Source: Micromonospora sp. HK10 (GTDB taxonomy: Bacteria > Actinomycetota > Actinomycetes > Mycobacteriales > Micromonosporaceae). From it: a stretch of 64,000 bases of DNA. The first letter of the stretch is position 1, and each line of letters opens with the position of its first letter. The stretch covers positions 1-64,000 of the forward strand of contig NZ_KQ058845.1 in assembly GCF_000982955.1 (NCBI RefSeq), in the 5' to 3' direction. Shown here one piece after another: positions 18,447 to 26,593 of the stretch. The notes below the pieces were generated by a model. It worked only from the letters and a program-made list of their open reading frames with translations. It ran no database searches and was not told the origin of the DNA. The position numbers and the translations under genes were made by a program.

Positions 18447-20434
18447 GGTGCTACCACCGGAAGGACTGCCTCCACTTGGGTTCCCTGCCCCTGCCGGAAC
18501 GTCACCGTGCACCAGCCGCCCAACTCCTCCGCGCGTTCCCGCATGGAGACCAGGCCGACGCCGAACGCGGCCGGAGCCACCCCGGTGCCGTCGTCCCGGA
18601 CCGTGATCCGCAAGGCGTCCCGCTGGCTAACCGAAACCAGGCAGGTGCGGGCACCGGCGTGCCGGACCGCGTTGGTCATCGCCTCCAACGCGATCCGGTA
18701 GGCCGCCACCTCCACGGCGGCGGGAAGCCCGTACGGCTCTCTGGTCGGCTCCTCCTCTATTAGCACCGTTGGGGTCCTGGCTGCGGTGTTGAACACGTCG
18801 GCGTGCCGGCGCAGCGCGTCGACCAGGCCGCCTTGGTCCAGGGCGGGCGGGCGCAGATCGGCGACGATCCGCCGGACCTCCTCGACGCACGCCGCGCACT
18901 GTTCCCGCAACTCGGTGAGCAGGACTGCCGCCCCGGCCCCGTCGTGGTCCGCGCGCCGCGCCGCGGTCTCCAGTCCGAGGGTGATGCCCGCCAGCGCCGG
19001 TCCCATGCCGTCGTGCAGCTCACGACGGATGCGTAGCCGCTCTTCCTCGCGGGCCATGATCATGCGCTCGCGGGAGCGGCGCAGGTCCCGCGTCACGCGG
19101 ACCCCGTGTGCGGCCACTCCGGCCTGACGAGCGAACGCCTCCAGCAGCCGCCGGTCCGCCGGCGACAGGTCGTGCTCGCCCCTGCGGGCTCCGACGATGA
19201 GCACGCCGATCGGCTCGCCGGAGTAGGTTAGCGGGAACTCGACGGTGCCGGTGATCGCCTCGCCGGCCGTGTACGCGAAGGTCCCCTCGGCCGTCAACCG
19301 GACGGCCGCGTACGGCAGCCGCAGCGTCGCCCGCACGGTGTCCACGACCGCCGGGAGCACGGCGTCGACGTCCATCGTCTGGGCCAGCCGCTCCCCGAAC
19401 GACGTCAGGGCGGCCAAAGGGTCGTCCCGGCGCCCGTACAGGAATCGCTCCACCGCCCGCTGCACGCGGTGCCGCACCCCGGCCAGCAGCAGCGCGGCAA
19501 CCGCCGCCACCAGGGCCGGCCCGACGCCGCCATCCAGGCTCGCCCCCAGCGCTGCCGCGGCCAGCAAATACGCGGCCAGGGCCGCGCCGGTCAGTAGTGC
19601 GTAGACCAGGGCGCGGGACAGCACCGTCTCGATGTCGAAGAGTTGGTGCCGGACGATGCCCACCGCCAACGCCGCCACTGCCGCGACGTGCAGGGCGAAC
19701 GCCACCGCGTCCGACTGCGACGCCTCGGTTGCGGTCAGGAGGAGCGCGAGCGCGGCGACGAACCAGGCGTGCTGGCGCCGCCGCGCCGGCTCGACGCGCC
19801 GCATGCGTAGCACGACGGCGACGACCGCCACCGCGCCGACTGCAATCGTCACGAATAACGCCACCAGCGTGACCATTAGTTGTGGTCCGTCGGGTAGCGG
19901 CAGGTCGAGCGGATTGTGGTAAGCCGCGCCCGTCTCATCGGCGACGACCTGGTCGACGGTGGCGATGCCCACGGTGGCCACCGTGCCGCTGGTGAGCGCC
20001 ACCGCGGCCGGCGCGCGCCAACGCGGCGAGGGCAGCCGCCCGTCCGGGAACAGCAGCGGAAGCGCGACCACCAGCAGCAGGAACGCGGGCAGCCACAGCG
20101 ATACGGCCAGCGCGGCGACGCCCGCGCCGCGCAAAGCGCCCGGCCGAGTGTGCAGCGTGTACGCCACGTACTCCGCCGCCGTCGCGCTGGCCGCCGCGCA
20201 CAGCCCGGCGATCCCGAGCACCAGACCCAGCCGGTTGGTCGGCTGGCGGCGCAGCACCAACGCGCCGACCACGCCGAACGCCAGGCCGGCCAGCCAGGTG
20301 TTGGCCTGGTTGCCGGACAGGAACGAGGCAAACCCGCGACGGCTGGCCCAGACACCCGACAGAGTCGCCACGGACAGCAGGACGGTAACTCCCGCGACGA
20401 CGGCGGGAGCCATCAGCGGACGTCGCAGCCTCAT
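18443..20434 (-). CDS. Membrane sensor histidine kinase (HisKA_3 type)
   Basis: A 663-residue kinase. About nine or ten hydrophobic helices fill the first 330 residues, followed by a GAF-like domain. The dimerisation and phospho-acceptor box is EERLRIRRELHDGMGPALAG, with the His in RELHDG. The HATPase_c domain carries AMTNAVRHAGA and VRDDGTGV. It pairs with the overlapping downstream response regulator. The ATG at 20434 is preceded by GAGGGAACC. A longer frame upstream exists but reads antisense through the lipoprotein gene and is rejected. Confidence 0.93.
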   Translation of the reverse strand: MRLRRPLMAPAVVAGVTVLLSVATLSGVWASRRGFASFLSGNQANTWLAGLAFGVVGALVLRRQPTNRLGLVLGIAGLCAAASATAAEYVAYTLHTRPGALRGAGVAALAVSLWLPAFLLLVVALPLLFPDGRLPSPRWRAPAAVALTSGTVATVGIATVDQVVADETGAAYHNPLDLPLPDGPQLMVTLVALFVTIAVGAVAVVAVVLRMRRVEPARRRQHAWFVAALALLLTATEASQSDAVAFALHVAAVAALAVGIVRHQLFDIETVLSRALVYALLTGAALAAYLLAAAALGASLDGGVGPALVAAVAALLLAGVRHRVQRAVERFLYGRRDDPLAALTSFGERLAQTMDVDAVLPAVVDTVRATLRLPYAAVRLTAEGTFAYTAGEAITGTVEFPLTYSGEPIGVLIVGARRGEHDLSPADRRLLEAFARQAGVAAHGVRVTRDLRRSRERMIMAREEERLRIRRELHDGMGPALAGITLGLETAARRADHDGAGAAVLLTELREQCAACVEEVRRIVADLRPPALDQGGLVDALRRHADVFNTAARTPTVLIEEEPTREPYGLPAAVEVAAYRIALEAMTNAVRHAGARTCLVSVSQRDALRITVRDDGTGVAPAAFGVGLVSMRERAEELGGWCTVTFRQGQGTQVEAVLPVVAP

Positions 20435-20500
20435 GGTTCCCTCATTCTGCCGCGCAGCACCGCCACCGAGAAAGGCCCTCGAGCGTCGTTCGGGGCTGCT

Positions 20501-20521
20501 GTCCCGGCCGCAAGTCGGGAC
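20501..20521. promoter_or_regulatory. Inverted repeat in the kinase/lipoprotein divergent region
   Basis: GTCCCG (20501-20506) and CGGGAC (20516-20521) flank a 9-base spacer in the 132-bp region between the divergent kinase and lipoprotein genes. It is a plausible response-regulator site, but short and GC-rich, so it could be chance. Confidence 0.3.
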
Positions 20522-20566
20522 CATGCTCCCTGTAAACCGGGACACGGGGCGACACACGCTGCCCCC

Positions 20567-21091
20567 ATGAACCCCATCAGATGCCACGGACGCAAAAACC
20601 TGCTCCTGAAGCTCGTGCCGCTCGTCATCGCACCGCTTCTCGTCCCGGCCTGCGGCAAGGCCGTCGCGCCCGCGGTACACAAGGCCGCCCCCGTGGCCGA
20701 GCACGAGGCCGCCGCCGGGTCGTCCGCGCGGCGGATCGCCGACGAGACCGCCTCCCGAGCAGGCTGGACCCCCGACGGGCGACTGCTGACCAGCGACGGC
20801 GCCGAGGCGGCCACCCGCGCCGAGGTAACCGCCGAGCTGGACCGCATGCTCACCCCGTATCCCGCGGATGACCTCCGGGACATCGTCAGGGCCGCCTGCT
20901 GGGTCAGGGACGGCAGCGCGCTTCTGAACGCCGACAACCCGGACGAGCAAATGGTAGAGGCAGCCGGCCGCGCCGGCGTCCGCACCGCCCAGGTGTACGG
21001 CCTGTTGCGCGATCTGCACGACGCCGACTCCTCCGGCGAGATCACCCGAATCGCCGCCGCCGCGCTGCTCTGCGAGCTGGCCGGCGCCTGA
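20567..21091 (+). CDS. Putative lipoprotein of unknown function
   Basis: A 174-residue protein with a basic N-terminus (NPIRCHGRKN), a hydrophobic core and a lipobox ending LLVPACGKA near residue 30. It is therefore probably attached to the outer face of the membrane. The mature part is mostly helical, with a charged middle and a C-terminal helix rich in Ala (ITRIAAAALLCELAGA). No family recognised. Divergent from the histidine kinase with 132 bp between, so it may be a target or accessory of that two-component system; this is inference. Confidence 0.65.
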   Translation: MNPIRCHGRKNLLLKLVPLVIAPLLVPACGKAVAPAVHKAAPVAEHEAAAGSSARRIADETASRAGWTPDGRLLTSDGAEAATRAEVTAELDRMLTPYPADDLRDIVRAACWVRDGSALLNADNPDEQMVEAAGRAGVRTAQVYGLLRDLHDADSSGEITRIAAAALLCELAGA

Positions 21092-21132
21092 CCGCCAACC
21101 GTTCACCTCTCACAGAGAAAGGAGCCATCTAT

Positions 21133-21228
21133 ATGCCCGCTACCGAGCGGTCATCAACGGACGCGGTCTCGCTCGGCATCCAGACCGCCGGAGCGCTCGC
21201 CGGCCTGTGGTCTCCGCTCGGCAGGTGA
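21133..21228 (+). CDS. Candidate 31-residue small protein
   Basis: ATG at 21133 follows a very good ribosome site (AGAAAGGAGCC) and opens 31 codons with a mildly hydrophobic middle (VSLGIQTAGALAGLW). It is too short to assign and could be the 5' stump of a lost gene. Kept because the ribosome site is better than that of most genes here. Confidence 0.3.
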   Translation: MPATERSSTDAVSLGIQTAGALAGLWSPLGR

Positions 21229-21688
21229 TTCGGGACGACGTGCCAATACCGACTGCACCCTATCGGCAATACGCTCCGGTGCCCGATAGCCAGCTCCGAC
21301 CGCACTTCGTGTCGCAAATAGACGTACGAGCGTGGTGGTAGAGGCCCTTCTCGTGATCGGCCAAACATCGGACCCATCACATTTGGCGGTCTCCACCCAA
21401 GGTGTCTAATGAATCATTCGCGCGCCCCTGTTCCGCCAATGCACTCTGGTAGGTGGCCGCCCATAGCTCGGCGGGATTGGCGAGATATGCCAGTGGGACA
21501 TCTGGCGTGGCCGCGAGGCGCTTGCCGGACTTCAGCGAGGCCGCCACCCACGAACCTAGCTCCGCCGTTCGCCGACGACTATGCCGCTGGCTTCCAACTG
21601 ATACGCCAGCCGACAGGCGGTGCGTTGAGCGCCGTACGCCATGACAAGGTCAAGCCACCCTCGGTGGCCAGAATAAGAATGGTCAAAA
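21229..21688. other. 460-bp region without a supported gene
   Basis: Short open frames occur on both strands, but none shows a ribosome site together with codon bias or a recognisable domain. Base composition looks slightly less GC-rich than the flanks. It should contain the promoter for the Hedgehog-domain gene; I could not identify it. Confidence 0.5.
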
Positions 21689-24600
21689 ATGGGAAACCAA
21701 ACGATCAGCGTGAAATCGTCGCAGAGCGCTCTGAGCGCGGGTGAGGTGCTTCGGAGCCCGCCTTCGATCCTCGTCGGCGTTGACGAGCAGGAGCGGCAGG
21801 TTCTCGAAGAAATCGGCGTCAAGACAGTCTTCGACCTCGCCGTGTCCCCGGTGTTCGAGTCAGCCCGGCTCATCGCCGCCGCAGCAGCGGATCCGCTCAG
21901 TGTGCTCGCCCGGTTCGGGGGCGCACCGAGCGGCATCCTCAGCGACGCCGCCGGTGGCAAGGAGATCGACGAGCTCGCCAATGGCGGCTTGGGACTTCTC
22001 TCCGCCTTCTCGGCCGACGGTCAGGGGGCGAAAGCGCAGTCCGCGCTCGGCGTGGGCAGCATTCGAGACTTGGCCATATGGCCGCCCTACCTCGCGGCGC
22101 GATCGCTATTCGACGCGATCTTCAACCCGGAATCCGGGTTCGAACGGGAATCCGAATCGCCGCCTGATCTGCTGCCCCGCAACGGCGATTACCCAACCGA
22201 ACGAGTTTACTACTCGACCCTGCTTATCGATCAGATCGAAGGCGAGCCGCAGAAGGACCTCCGCAAGTCCGGTGCCGTCGACCTCGGCGATGTCGACGAC
22301 ACGTATGGCTTCGACAAGCCCGCCGAGGGTGCGCTGCTCACCTACGCACAGTCCTGGTACGGGCAGGGCTTGGCACTCGGTCAACTACTGCATAGCCTCG
22401 CGCTCGCGCCTGGTGAGGCGACGCGCATCGCGATGGTGGACTGGTCGCGGCGTACCACCGGGCAACGGTCGGAATCGGGGAGCCAGTTCGAGAATCTGGA
22501 AAACACCACCACGCACACCCGTGCTCTCAGCGAAGTCGTCCAGTCCGTCGCATCTGAGGCACAGCAGGGTTTCAGTCGGTCCAACACATCCGCTCACTCG
22601 ACCCAGCGCGGAACGGCAGGCGGCGGCCTGACGGACTGGCCCAGCGCTCTCGACCTGATCAACCCCTTCAGCAAGACGCCGGGCATCAAGCTCGAGTCGA
22701 CGTCGACAGGCGAGGCTACCAACACCTCGACCGCGACAAGCTTCTCCACCTCCAGCGGTCGGCGCGAGGTGAACGCCTTTATGTCGCAGAACATCGCCGA
22801 CGCGACTCATCAGGCTGCCCATTCGTCCCGCAGTCGCCGAGCAACCGTGGTGGAAGAGGTCGCCGAGTCGGAAGCGGCGAAAGCCACGACCCGGATCGTA
22901 GCCAACTACAACCACATGCACGCCCTCACCATTTCCTACTATGAAGTCGTGCAACTGTTCCGAGTCGAGGTGGCACTGCAGAAGGTCGAGAAGTGCCTTT
23001 TCATACCGATGAAGCTTCTCGACTTCCGATCCTCGGAGAAGCTCACTCCTCTGCAGAGAAGCACGCTGAGTCAGTGGGCGCTTGATCGGCACGCGGCGAG
23101 GGCGTTGGTCAGCGAGCAAGGGCTCGTCGCGGTGGACCTGAAGTCATCGCCGGGGGTCGTCGACCCCGCGCCCAACGGTGTCGGCAATATCATTCTGCCC
23201 AGCTCGGCGTCGATTTCGGACGTGCTCGGCAACGACGCAAAGATCGTCGCGAACCGTGGCGTGGTCCTGCCTTCCGGCGCGGCCGTTACGCGGATCGGCA
23301 CCGTCGGTATCGCCGAGGGCGCCGAGGTGGTGATCACCCGCCGGGACGGATCGGTCAAAGGATATCCGATCAGCGCGAACGGCACCGCAGCCATCTCCCA
23401 GCCAATGGAGTGGCGAGACGTGGCGAGCATCGCCGTACGCGGCAAAGCCGATATTCCACCGCAGGCCGTTGTCTCGCTTGAGGTCGCCCCGGCCGCCGTC
23501 GCCGAGAAGTCAGACATCAAATCCGTCAACCTTTCCGTTGTTCTGGATCGGCAGAGCGCCGGGGGGCAGACCACGACGATTGCCACGGCCGCCGACAGCG
23601 GCGGCAGCGTAATGGAGGCAGCGCTCGCCGAACACCTTCGTCGCAACCGGCTCTATTACAACCAGGCCTTGTGGCGGTCCATGGATTCGGCAACCTTGGC
23701 GCTGCTGCTTTCTCCCTATACGTACAATGGCAAGCCGCTGCTGCAGATCATCGACCCAACGCCGGTGACAACTGTCGGAAATTATCTGGTTTTCCGGATG
23801 CCGGTCGACCCAGACGACAGCGGGCAGAGCAACGACCAGGCCCGGATCGCGTGGGCCACGTGGCTCCGCGCGCACGGGCTGATGGGCAGCAATGGCATCA
23901 ACACCGGGGTCGTCCGGCAGGACCTAGTACCGCTGCCGAGCGGAGGGGTGTTCGCCGAAGCGGTGCTCGGCCGGTCGAACTCCGCCGAACACCTCGACAT
24001 CACCCGTTTCTGGAACTGGCAAGATTCTCCAATCCCTCTGCAGCCCACCGAAATTCAGCCCGTGAACACCGACACGCGAAACCAGCAGACGGATCTGAAG
24101 CCGGGCCAGTTCGCGAGTCCGCTGGTCAACATTGTCACGCCCACTTCGCTGCCAGATCCCCAGGGGATGTCGGCGGTTCTCCAGGCCTTGACGGCCGCAA
24201 ACATGTTCCGTGACATGAGCGGCCTGGCGGCCACCATTGGACTGGCCGGCCAGGGCCTGAAAGCCACCAGTGGGCAGGCCCAGCAGGCGGCCGCACAGGC
24301 CGGCCAGAACATGAGGACGGCGGCGGACTTCATCGCCGCCATTGGCGCGATCGCCGCCTCCGCCATTACCGGAAAGCCGACAAACGCCCCAGCACAATCG
24401 AACATCTCGAACAGCGGCGCAGCGATCAACCACGGCCGGAAGATGGACACCGAACGTGGTGGCCCAGCCGGTTCCTCGCCCGCACCCACGGGCGCTGGCG
24501 CCACCGGTAGCGGCGGCGGCTTGGGCGGTGGGACGGAAAGTGGGCAGACGACGGTCACGACTGGCGGGCAGACGACCGGCGCGACTGGCGGGCAGACCAC

Positions 24601-25189
24601 CAGCACCGTGCCGGCGTCGTCCACCGCCGACTACGAGGATCAGAGCTACACCACAGCAGTGGGCAGTGGCGGCTCGAGCGGAATCGTCGGCTCATTGCTG
24701 CAACTACTTCTCGGTGCGACCCCGGCCGCTGCCGACGGGGGATCGACGCCAGCCCTGAGCCTTGGGGAGAGAGTGCCCAACGTAGGCGAGGCGTCGGTCG
24801 TAGGACCGATCGCGGGCAAGGTAGTCCGTGGCTCACCCGAGTTCAACGCTCTGGTCAAGAACGACAACCCAGACATCGTGTTCAAGGATGAGGAGAAGAC
24901 GGACGCCGATCGCATGATGACCCCGCGGCTCCGCGACATGGTCAACGAGCTCGCGGCCCTGGTGGTCAAGGAGTGGCCCGGCAAGAAACTACGAGTGACG
25001 GAGGGCTGGGATGAGAACAACGAGCACACCGCCGAAAGCACCCACTACGAGGGCCGCGCGGTCGATATGACGGTGAGCGATCTCGACGCAGCCAAGCTGG
25101 GAAGACTCGCCCGGCTCGCCGTCGACGCGGGCTTCGACTGGGTGTTCTACGAGAACGCTCTGCATGTCCATGCGTCCGTAAAGAAGTAG
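21689..25189 (+). CDS. Large protein ending in an animal-Hedgehog-like signalling/peptidase domain
   Basis: 1166 residues. Residues 1-880 are an unrecognised module with recurrent motifs (YYSTLLIDQIEGEPQKDL, YAQSWYGQGLALGQLLHSLA, ATRIAMVDWSRR). It has no signal peptide or clear membrane helix, apart from a mildly hydrophobic AADFIAAIGAIAASAI. Residues 910-1010 are a Gly/Thr/Ser linker with GGQTTGAT-type repeats. Residues 1029-1166 align with the Hedgehog N-terminal domain. Zinc ligands are His1119, Asp1126 and His1161; the catalytic Glu is 1155. Calcium-site residues are Glu1068, Glu1069, Asp1074, Glu1105 and Asp1108, with Asn1110 replacing the sixth acid. The fold belongs to the LAS/D,D-peptidase group, so peptidoglycan cleavage or calcium-dependent binding is possible. 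No Hint/intein domain follows. The start has only a weak ribosome site. Confidence 0.88.
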   Translation: MGNQTISVKSSQSALSAGEVLRSPPSILVGVDEQERQVLEEIGVKTVFDLAVSPVFESARLIAAAAADPLSVLARFGGAPSGILSDAAGGKEIDELANGGLGLLSAFSADGQGAKAQSALGVGSIRDLAIWPPYLAARSLFDAIFNPESGFERESESPPDLLPRNGDYPTERVYYSTLLIDQIEGEPQKDLRKSGAVDLGDVDDTYGFDKPAEGALLTYAQSWYGQGLALGQLLHSLALAPGEATRIAMVDWSRRTTGQRSESGSQFENLENTTTHTRALSEVVQSVASEAQQGFSRSNTSAHSTQRGTAGGGLTDWPSALDLINPFSKTPGIKLESTSTGEATNTSTATSFSTSSGRREVNAFMSQNIADATHQAAHSSRSRRATVVEEVAESEAAKATTRIVANYNHMHALTISYYEVVQLFRVEVALQKVEKCLFIPMKLLDFRSSEKLTPLQRSTLSQWALDRHAARALVSEQGLVAVDLKSSPGVVDPAPNGVGNIILPSSASISDVLGNDAKIVANRGVVLPSGAAVTRIGTVGIAEGAEVVITRRDGSVKGYPISANGTAAISQPMEWRDVASIAVRGKADIPPQAVVSLEVAPAAVAEKSDIKSVNLSVVLDRQSAGGQTTTIATAADSGGSVMEAALAEHLRRNRLYYNQALWRSMDSATLALLLSPYTYNGKPLLQIIDPTPVTTVGNYLVFRMPVDPDDSGQSNDQARIAWATWLRAHGLMGSNGINTGVVRQDLVPLPSGGVFAEAVLGRSNSAEHLDITRFWNWQDSPIPLQPTEIQPVNTDTRNQQTDLKPGQFASPLVNIVTPTSLPDPQGMSAVLQALTAANMFRDMSGLAATIGLAGQGLKATSGQAQQAAAQAGQNMRTAADFIAAIGAIAASAITGKPTNAPAQSNISNSGAAINHGRKMDTERGGPAGSSPAPTGAGATGSGGGLGGGTESGQTTVTTGGQTTGATGGQTTSTVPASSTADYEDQSYTTAVGSGGSSGIVGSLLQLLLGATPAAADGGSTPALSLGERVPNVGEASVVGPIAGKVVRGSPEFNALVKNDNPDIVFKDEEKTDADRMMTPRLRDMVNELAALVVKEWPGKKLRVTEGWDENNEHTAESTHYEGRAVDMTVSDLDAAKLGRLARLAVDAGFDWVFYENALHVHASVKK

Positions 25190-25197
25190 GCGGATTG

Positions 25198-25232
25198 GCG
25201 GGCTGGGCAGCTTCACCTGGCGCCCAGCCCGC
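25198..25232. terminator. Hairpin after the Hedgehog-domain gene
   Basis: Perfect 11-base arms (GCGGGCTGGGC at 25198-25208 and its complement at 25222-25232) with a 13-base loop, nine bases after the stop codon. There is no T run. Probable terminator. Confidence 0.65.
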
Positions 25233-25237
25233 GACCG

Positions 25238-25718
25238 CTACTTCCGACCATCAGGGGCCGTCGCCTCGTTTTCGAGTCGGGCGAGCCGTTGGCTCGCCTC
25301 GCGCTGCAGCCGCCGCAGTTGGCCCGCGGTCGGCGACAGCTCGTAGCAGTGGCAGTGGTGGAGTGGCGGGGACAGCGCCGACCAGTCGAAGCTGCCGGAG
25401 TAGCCGCGGGCGCGGATCTCGGTGAACAGTGTGGTGGCGTTCGTGACGCCGTTGGTGAGGCGCTGGTGCAGGTAGTCGAGGTGCTCGTCGAGGATGCTCG
25501 GCCGACCGGCGCGGGGTTTGGCCAACAACTCGAGCGGTGGCGCGGGCGAATCGTCGGACGGGTGCCTCGGGCCAGGCCGAGTCGTCGGGTGATCTCCCGG
25601 ATGCCGCCCCTCGGTGAGCAAGGCCTGGACCTGCTCGTAGCGGCGTCGGGTTCGGGGGACCAGCCGTCCCTGCTCCGCCCGGTTGGCGAGGGCACCGGCC
25701 GAGAGTTGGCGCAGTCAC
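25238..25718 (-). pseudogene. Degenerate transposase fragment, ISL3-like
   Basis: Three overlapping - strand frames carry successive pieces of a transposase N-terminus. They are IREITRRLGLARGT, then VRRFARA in another frame, then GRPSILDEHLDYLHQRLTNG and NATTLFTEIRARGYSGS in a third. The helix-turn-helix and the GRPSxLD linker resemble the ISL3-type transposases I know. The catalytic domain is missing and the frames are shifted, so it is a dead remnant. It separates the Hedgehog-domain gene from the SUKH-4 gene and marks past rearrangement here. Confidence 0.6.
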
Positions 25719-25904
25719 CAGGTCCTCGGGGTCACGGCCGGCCTCGGCTCGGTCGCACTGCTGGTCGGTCAGGTGGACGGCCGGCTGGCGGCGCTAGCGC
25801 TGGCCGTGACCGCGGCGGCGCTGTTGCTGGCCGCGCTCGCCGCGCTGGTCCCGGCGATCATGATCCGGCGGCTACCGGCCGCCGTGCGGCCCCGCGCCGG
25901 GTAA
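25683..25904 (+). pseudogene. C-terminal remnant of a membrane transporter
   Basis: An open frame ending in two hydrophobic helices (VLGVTAGLGSVALLVGQVDG and LAALALAVTAAALLLAALAA) and a basic tail IMIRRLPAAVRPRAG. This looks like the last helices of an MFS-type transporter. No start or N-terminal part is present, and its 5' end runs into the transposase remnant. Probably left by the same rearrangement. Too short for a firm family call. Confidence 0.4.
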
Positions 25905-26016
25905 CGCCTTCAACCAGTTACGAGACGTCCCTTAGGCTGTCGCGCGAGTTCGGCAACCTGGAACTGGAAGAAGCGCTCAGCTTCCTGTTCGGGCCGCGAT
26001 GAAAGAGGCCGTCCCG

Positions 26017-26517
26017 ATGACCGTCACACACGCGGATCTCTTGGCACTCTGGTCGGAGACGCACGTGCGGCTGCTGGACCGGGAGGCGGTCGACGGGCTC
26101 GGGCTGCCGGACGACGCGGTGCGGGTGCTCGTGGACGTCGGACTTCCGGTTCACGTGGGCCACTACGGCTTCGAGCCGGTGCCGCCCCGACTGTTCACCC
26201 CGGCTAGCGGGACAGGGACCTGGTGCCAGATCGGGCGGGACGAAGGAGGCGACTTCAGCCTGGACCTGGCCACGGAAGCGCTGTGGTCGTGCGTTGACAC
26301 CCCCGAGTTGCCCACCCGGTTCGTCAACACCACGGTGAGTGCCTTTGTGGAGTTGCTGTGTTCGGCGGTGCGGGGCCGGCGGGACCACGCCGGCGACGTG
26401 TCCGCCAATTACGACGCGTTGCACACCGCGGTCAGCAAGGTCGACCCACGCGCCTTGGACGACGACGAGAACTACTGGTCGGTGATTCTGGAGCAGATGG
26501 AAATTGGCCTCTTCTGA
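26017..26517 (+). CDS. SUKH-4 family immunity-like protein
   Basis: 166 residues. The pattern matches SUKH-4: an N-terminal helix (THADLLALWSETHVRLLD), LPDDAVRVLVDVGLPVHV, then an aromatic/acidic beta core (TGTWCQIGRDEGGDFSLDLA) and ending in EENYWSVILEQME-like sequence (DENYWSVILEQMEIGLF). SUKH proteins typically neutralise toxins of contact-dependent and polymorphic toxin systems in the cytoplasm. The ATG at 26017 is chosen for GAAAGAGG eight bases upstream; an in-frame ATG at 25999 is possible. The nearest toxin-like gene is the Hedgehog-domain protein, 830 bp upstream across the debris. Pairing is inference. Confidence 0.75.
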   Translation: MTVTHADLLALWSETHVRLLDREAVDGLGLPDDAVRVLVDVGLPVHVGHYGFEPVPPRLFTPASGTGTWCQIGRDEGGDFSLDLATEALWSCVDTPELPTRFVNTTVSAFVELLCSAVRGRRDHAGDVSANYDALHTAVSKVDPRALDDDENYWSVILEQMEIGLF

Positions 26518-26593
26518 CTGACCAGCATCGGGCGGTGGACCCTGCGCCGTCATCGCACTTCGCGATGGAGCGATGGGAGGTCGGCCGAACCCG

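Noticed and set aside
20435..21106. N-terminal extension of the histidine kinase to 887 residues
   Set aside because: The extra part is the antisense of the lipoprotein gene; a good ATG with GAGGGAACC lies at 20434.
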